Assembly (NCBI GenBank): GCA_024654265.1
Contig: JANLIO010000005.1
Coordinates: 1 to 33,120, forward strand
Length of the DNA stretch: 33,120 bases
Direction: 5' to 3'
Source of the DNA: a bacterium
Lineage (GTDB): Bacteria; Patescibacteriota; Patescibacteriia; 2-12-FULL-60-25
The translations under genes and the position numbers were made by a program. This document shows, piece after piece, positions 29,579 to 33,120 of the stretch. How positions within the stretch are numbered: the first letter of the stretch is position 1; each line of letters starts with the position of its first letter. The notes under the pieces were generated by a model. It was not told where the DNA came from. It made no database searches and was given only the letters and a program-made list of their open reading frames with translations.

Positions 29579-30562
29579 CTACACCTTCGTTGGATTTAAC
29601 GGCTTTTTTCCTGATAGAACGGCGATGATGTTTTTCGCCGCGATCAGGCTCATTTCCTCTCGCGCTTCGATTGTTGCGCTTGCTGTGTGTGGCGTGAGAA
29701 TAACGTTATTCATTTTGCGAAGTTCGTACGAATCTTTCGGGTCGCAGTCAATGAGTGGCTCGCATTCATACACGTCCAATCCTGCGCCACCGATGTCTCC
29801 GCGTGCGAGCGCTTTAACGAGCGCTTTTTCATCGACAACGGGTCCGCGCGATGTATTGACGAGAAATGCTGTTTTCTTCATCATTTTGAGTTCTTTTGTG
29901 CTGATGAGGTGTCGTGTCGTTGGGAGGAGGGGAACATGGAGTGATACAAAATCCGCTTCCTTTAAGAGCTGTTCCTTGGATCGGTACTTTGCCTGCATTT
30001 TCTTTTCGAGATCCGGATTGCGTTTAATATCTGAGTAGATAATTTTCAAACCAAAGCCATCATGCATGCGACGTGCAATGGCGACACCGATATTCCCCGT
30101 TCCAATGATGCCGAGTGTCTTGCCAATGACGTCGGTTCCAAGAAGCATTTTTGGCCCCCATCCACGATATTTCCCTGCGCGTGTAAAGTCATCTGCTTCG
30201 ACGATGCGATGAGCAAGACCAAACATGAGTGCAATCGCGTGCTCAGCGACAGCTTCGGAGACTTTTGCGGATGGTGTGTTTGTAACGATGATTCCGCGCT
30301 TTTTTGCTGATTTCAAATCAATATTATCAAAACCAACCGCATAGTTCGCAACCATCTTCAATTGAGCGCCGGCCGATTCAAACACGTCGTCATCTATTTT
30401 TTCGGTAAGAAGTGAGAGGATCGCATCAGCTCCTTGCACACCCCGAAGAAGTTCTTTGCGTGGAATTTTTTGGTCTTTCGGATAAATTGTGACGGTGTAT
30501 CCTTTTTTCTTGAGTTCCTTAATTCCGGATTCGGGGATAGCTCGTGTGACAAAGATATTCAT
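29579..30562 (-). CDS. D-2-hydroxyacid dehydrogenase
   Basis: The 327-aa NAD(P)-dependent D-isomer 2-hydroxyacid dehydrogenase (glyoxylate/hydroxypyruvate reductase, D-lactate or phosphoglycerate dehydrogenase type). N-terminal catalytic domain with MVANYAVGFDNIDLKSAKKRGIIVTNTP, dinucleotide motif LGIIGTGNIGVAIARR, catalytic Arg in NTSRGPVVDE, Glu near GLDVYECEPL, and His in ILTPHTASAT. Closest pattern is GhrA/GyaR-type. It is 51 nt after the PfkB kinase gene in the same direction, so likely one operon. The ATG comes 7 nt after a weak -10-like TAAATT. Substrate cannot be told from this. Confidence 0.9.
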   Translation of the reverse strand: MNIFVTRAIPESGIKELKKKGYTVTIYPKDQKIPRKELLRGVQGADAILSLLTEKIDDDVFESAGAQLKMVANYAVGFDNIDLKSAKKRGIIVTNTPSAKVSEAVAEHAIALMFGLAHRIVEADDFTRAGKYRGWGPKMLLGTDVIGKTLGIIGTGNIGVAIARRMHDGFGLKIIYSDIKRNPDLEKKMQAKYRSKEQLLKEADFVSLHVPLLPTTRHLISTKELKMMKKTAFLVNTSRGPVVDEKALVKALARGDIGGAGLDVYECEPLIDCDPKDSYELRKMNNVILTPHTASATIEAREEMSLIAAKNIIAVLSGKKPLNPTKV

Positions 30563-30613
30563 AGAGGGGAATTTAGAATTTAGAATGTTGAATTTGGAAG
30601 AGGGTGCGAGTGG

Positions 30614-31624
30614 CTAGATCTTTGTGATTTTTACACGTTTCATTGCAAGGACGCTCGGAAAGCGCGAGAGAATCCCATTTTTTGCACCCATGTGCGTCAC
30701 GACACCGTGCGCGTTTAGCATGGCAATCGCAAGCGCTTTTTCAAGATTTCCTGTTTTTATGGCGCCGGCAACAAATCCACTTCCAAAGGCATCGCCTGCA
30801 CCAGTAGTGTTCACACGTTTTCCTTTCAGTGTCTTCGCGTGCCACGTGACACCGCGTGAATGAACGTATGCGCCATTGGCACCATCTGTGATTATCAGAG
30901 CTTGGCGGGGGAGCGGGGCAAGTCGATGAATGGCAAAATCGATGTGACGTGGTGAAACGTTGGTGAGTTCAGCGGCCTCCTCTCGGTTTAAGCTTAAGAT
31001 ATCGCAATCGAGAATATACGGTGTTAAATATTCAAGCCCTAATGCTAATTCACTTCCACCTGGGTTCCATGCGACATGGATTTTCTTTGAACGTACGTGT
31101 TCAAATATTGATTGGAGAAGTGTTTTCTTTCCGGCGATTGAAGTGAGGTAGAGCCAATCCGTTTTGAGCGATTTCCATGGAATGATTTTCGGATCAATTT
31201 CACTCGAAGCACCGCGATAACTTAAAATGGAACGATGTCCTTCTTTTGAAAGGAGAACAGCTGAATAGCCGGTATTTAATTTTGAGTCTATTTGAATGTG
31301 CGACGCATTGATTCCATGCTCGTCGAGCATGCGGGTGATTGCTTCTCCGGCAATATCTTTCCCAAGACGAACAATGCAAGATGTTGAAAAGCCAAGTCGG
31401 GCAAATGTTGCTCCTGCATTTGTTGCGCCTCCACCTGTATCAAAAGAGACCTCGTCTAATTTGAGTTTTGAACCCATTGGGAAACAAGCGTCCACTCCAT
31501 CTGGCGCGTGTGTATCTTTTTTTTGCATGAACGCATCGCTCCGCAAAAAAACATCCTGCACCGCAGAACCGATGGTGATAATATCGAACGTGCTCGTTTT
31601 TTTCTTTGCTGTTTTCCGAGCCAT
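30614..31624 (-). CDS. PfkB-family carbohydrate/nucleoside kinase
   Basis: The 336-aa protein has the PfkB signatures: GGGATNAGATFARLGF (63-78, glycine-rich substrate/ATP region) and NTTGAGDAFGSGFVAGA (GAGD with catalytic Asp). Interior WNPGGSELALGLEYLTPYILDCDILSLNREEAAEL is also typical. The basic N-terminal MARKTAKKKTS is an extra tail. Ribokinase, adenosine kinase or other sugar kinase are all possible; the operon partner is a 2-hydroxyacid dehydrogenase. The gene starts 6 nt after TGaTACAAT, and is divergent to the DUF2207 gene with 24 nt between start codons. Confidence 0.88.
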   Translation of the reverse strand: MARKTAKKKTSTFDIITIGSAVQDVFLRSDAFMQKKDTHAPDGVDACFPMGSKLKLDEVSFDTGGGATNAGATFARLGFSTSCIVRLGKDIAGEAITRMLDEHGINASHIQIDSKLNTGYSAVLLSKEGHRSILSYRGASSEIDPKIIPWKSLKTDWLYLTSIAGKKTLLQSIFEHVRSKKIHVAWNPGGSELALGLEYLTPYILDCDILSLNREEAAELTNVSPRHIDFAIHRLAPLPRQALIITDGANGAYVHSRGVTWHAKTLKGKRVNTTGAGDAFGSGFVAGAIKTGNLEKALAIAMLNAHGVVTHMGAKNGILSRFPSVLAMKRVKITKI

Positions 31625-31630
31625 GATCGT

Positions 31631-31640
31631 ATTGTATCAT
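31631..31640. promoter_or_regulatory. Overlapping divergent -10 boxes
   Basis: Minus strand TACAAT (31631-31636) with TG upstream, 6 nt to the PfkB ATG at 31624. Plus strand TATCAT (31635-31640), 8 nt to the ATG at 31649. The two hexamers share two bases. Confidence 0.6.
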
Positions 31641-31648
31641 GTGTTCAC

Positions 31649-33120
31649 ATGAAAAACATGACACAGCGTCTCGCATTTGTTCTTCTTTTTCTTTTTGCAT
31701 TTCCTTTTGGAGTATCTGCGCGGGAAGTGATCCGTGATTTTTCAGTTCGCGCTGAGTTAAAACCAGATCGAACATTCATTGTTACGGAGCAAATCGATTA
31801 TGATTTTGGTACGGAAAATAAACACGGTATTTATCGAACCGTCCCCGTAAAGTATCTTCGGAATGGTGTAAATTATAATTTGAATTTGAAAGTCCTTTCC
31901 GTGTTTCAGGATGGCGCTGAGGCATCCTATCGTGTGTCACGCTCCGGTGGGGCGGTTGAAGTTCGTATTGGTGATGCGGACGTTCTCATACGCGGACCGC
32001 ATACATATCTCATTACATACCAAACAGATCGAGCGATTAATTTTTTTGATGACCATGAGGAGCTTTTTTGGAACGTGACTGGAGATGAGTGGGTTGTTCC
32101 AATCCAGCACGCGTCATTTACACTTTTCCCACCGGAAACCGCTCTTCCTGCAACGATGGATGCACTGTGTTTTACAGGAGTGTTTGGATCAACAGATTCT
32201 GAATGTGAACGTGATGACGGATACGATTTGATGATGCAAACAACGGGAGAACTTTCTCCGGGTGATGGGTTTACAATTGTATTTTCATTCCCAAAGGGAA
32301 CAATACTTCCGCCAACCGCTTTGGGTACTGTGTATTCTTTTTTTAGCGATAATTGGCATTTCACGCTTCCGTTTATTGCCTTGTTTATCATGGCATTTTT
32401 GTGGATCATCCTTGGGCGCGATCCAAGTACAGGGTCAATCATTCCGTTTTATGAATCCCCGGATGGATTGTCACCGGCTGAAATTGGAATGATTCGTGAT
32501 GAAGGTGCGTTTTCACGAGATGCTATGATTGCGACGATATTTTATCTTGCAACGCGCGGGTATCTTCATATTAAGGCTGAGAAAGATGGAAAGGCTTTTG
32601 GATCAAAGACAACTTTTTCATTTATTCGAAAAAAACCGGCGGATGATAATCTTGGAGAAGATGAGAAGGTATTATTGGATACGATCTTCGCAAAAGGGGA
32701 CACGGCAAAGCCTTCAGATTTGCGGAATGCAGATTTTATCCGCGCCACAGCAAAGATGGAAAAGAATCTTTGGCAAAGCGTGCAGGCGAAAAATATATTT
32801 GTTGGGAAACCGGTTGCGTTACGAGTGAAATGTATCTTTCTTGCCATTGTTATCGGTTGGGGTCTTGGTATCGCGCTTCAGACTCGACCGTTTGGCTCTA
32901 CAGCCGGGATGTTGACCGGTGTTATTGTTGTCTTGATTGGTTGGCATATGCCGAGACGCACAAAAGAGGGTGCAAAATTGTATGGAAAGATTTTGGGATT
33001 TCAGGATTTTTTGAAAGTGACGTTAAAAGATCGTCTTGCATTTCACGATGCACCTCAACGATCGCCCGAACAATTTAATGAGCTTCTCCCATTTGCGATT
33101 GTTCTTGGAGTTGAGCGCGA
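31649..33120 (+). CDS. DUF2207-type membrane protein (3' truncated by window)
   Basis: The frame is open from ATG 31649 to the window edge (491 codons); the ORF track missed it because no stop is in the window. Signal peptide: MKNMTQRLAFVLLFLFAFPFGVSA. The N-terminal extracellular part reads VIRDFSVRAELKPDRTFIVTEQIDYDFGTENKHGIYRTVPVKY, a DUF2207 hallmark (IYRxIPV), then LFWNVTGDEWVVPIQ, and TTGELSPGDGFTIVFSFPKG. A membrane helix follows (FTLPFIALFIMAFLWIILGRDP), then the conserved PDGLSPAEIGMIRDEG, a cytoplasmic domain with ATIFYLATRGYLHIK, and another membrane pair near the end (IFLAIVIGWGLGIAL; AGMLTGVIVVLIGW). Function in the family is unknown. Confidence 0.9.
   Translation, partial: MKNMTQRLAFVLLFLFAFPFGVSAREVIRDFSVRAELKPDRTFIVTEQIDYDFGTENKHGIYRTVPVKYLRNGVNYNLNLKVLSVFQDGAEASYRVSRSGGAVEVRIGDADVLIRGPHTYLITYQTDRAINFFDDHEELFWNVTGDEWVVPIQHASFTLFPPETALPATMDALCFTGVFGSTDSECERDDGYDLMMQTTGELSPGDGFTIVFSFPKGTILPPTALGTVYSFFSDNWHFTLPFIALFIMAFLWIILGRDPSTGSIIPFYESPDGLSPAEIGMIRDEGAFSRDAMIATIFYLATRGYLHIKAEKDGKAFGSKTTFSFIRKKPADDNLGEDEKVLLDTIFAKGDTAKPSDLRNADFIRATAKMEKNLWQSVQAKNIFVGKPVALRVKCIFLAIVIGWGLGIALQTRPFGSTAGMLTGVIVVLIGWHMPRRTKEGAKLYGKILGFQDFLKVTLKDRLAFHDAPQRSPEQFNELLPFAIVLGVER

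Overview
The window looks like a chromosome fragment of an uncultivated Patescibacteria (Candidate Phyla Radiation, CPR) bacterium. The reasons are a 23S rRNA gene interrupted by two group I introns and one ORF-bearing intervening sequence, very tight gene packing, many small secreted or coiled-coil proteins without a recognisable family, and a secreted YYAYDDKRFVFPNE-type repeat protein of a kind I associate with CPR genomes. TGA reads as stop throughout, so this is not a UGA-recoding lineage such as Gracilibacteria. The species cannot be named from the sequence.

Layout. 1-1.5 kb: end of a NifS/IscS cysteine desulfurase and an IscU-type scaffold, separated by a 32-bp tandem repeat. 1.6-5.6 kb: a coiled-coil protein, a TRM11-like RNA methyltransferase and a large secreted/membrane coiled-coil protein. 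5.8-8.9 kb: rpsF-ssb-rpsR, then epmA-efp (elongation factor P and its lysylating enzyme) and a small ORF. 8.9-10.6 kb: a secreted repeat protein and a RimK-type ATP-grasp ligase. 10.76-11.05 kb: tRNA-Leu(UAG) followed by 69-bp tandem hairpin repeats. 11.07-15.05 kb: an unknown operon ending in a PP2C phosphatase, and an SGNH hydrolase. 15.1-20.2 kb: rlmH facing a stand-alone 23S-5S operon with no 16S upstream. 20.2-24.1 kb: an autoregulated HTH-phosphoribosyltransferase, a lipoprotein, a left-handed beta-helix protein, a 51-residue membrane protein absent from the ORF track, and a LytR_C membrane protein. 24.2-27.6 kb: an EndoQ-like PHP nuclease, a histone-H1-like lysine-rich protein, MutY and a membrane protein. 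27.67 kb: tRNA-Ala(UGC). 27.8-31.6 kb: a PI3/PI4-kinase-like protein with a small partner, a D-2-hydroxyacid dehydrogenase and a PfkB kinase. 31.65 kb to the end: a DUF2207 membrane protein, also absent from the ORF track because it runs off the window.

Themes. (1) The 23S gene carries an L1931 group I intron, an L2500 group I intron, and in helix 25 a GIY-YIG nuclease ORF closed by a perfect 20-bp stem. (2) About ten genes have a -10 hexamer placed 6-8 nt before the start codon and no Shine-Dalgarno sequence, so leaderless mRNAs seem to be a normal mode here; other genes carry strong AGGAGG sites. (3) Intergenic DNA is shared: the rlmH and 23S promoters overlap at their -35 boxes, the pfkB-like and DUF2207 genes diverge from 24 nt, and several promoters overlap terminators. 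(4) Possible protein phosphorylation is represented by a PP2C phosphatase and a PI3/4K-like kinase in separate operons. All calls come from reading the sequence; no database search was run.
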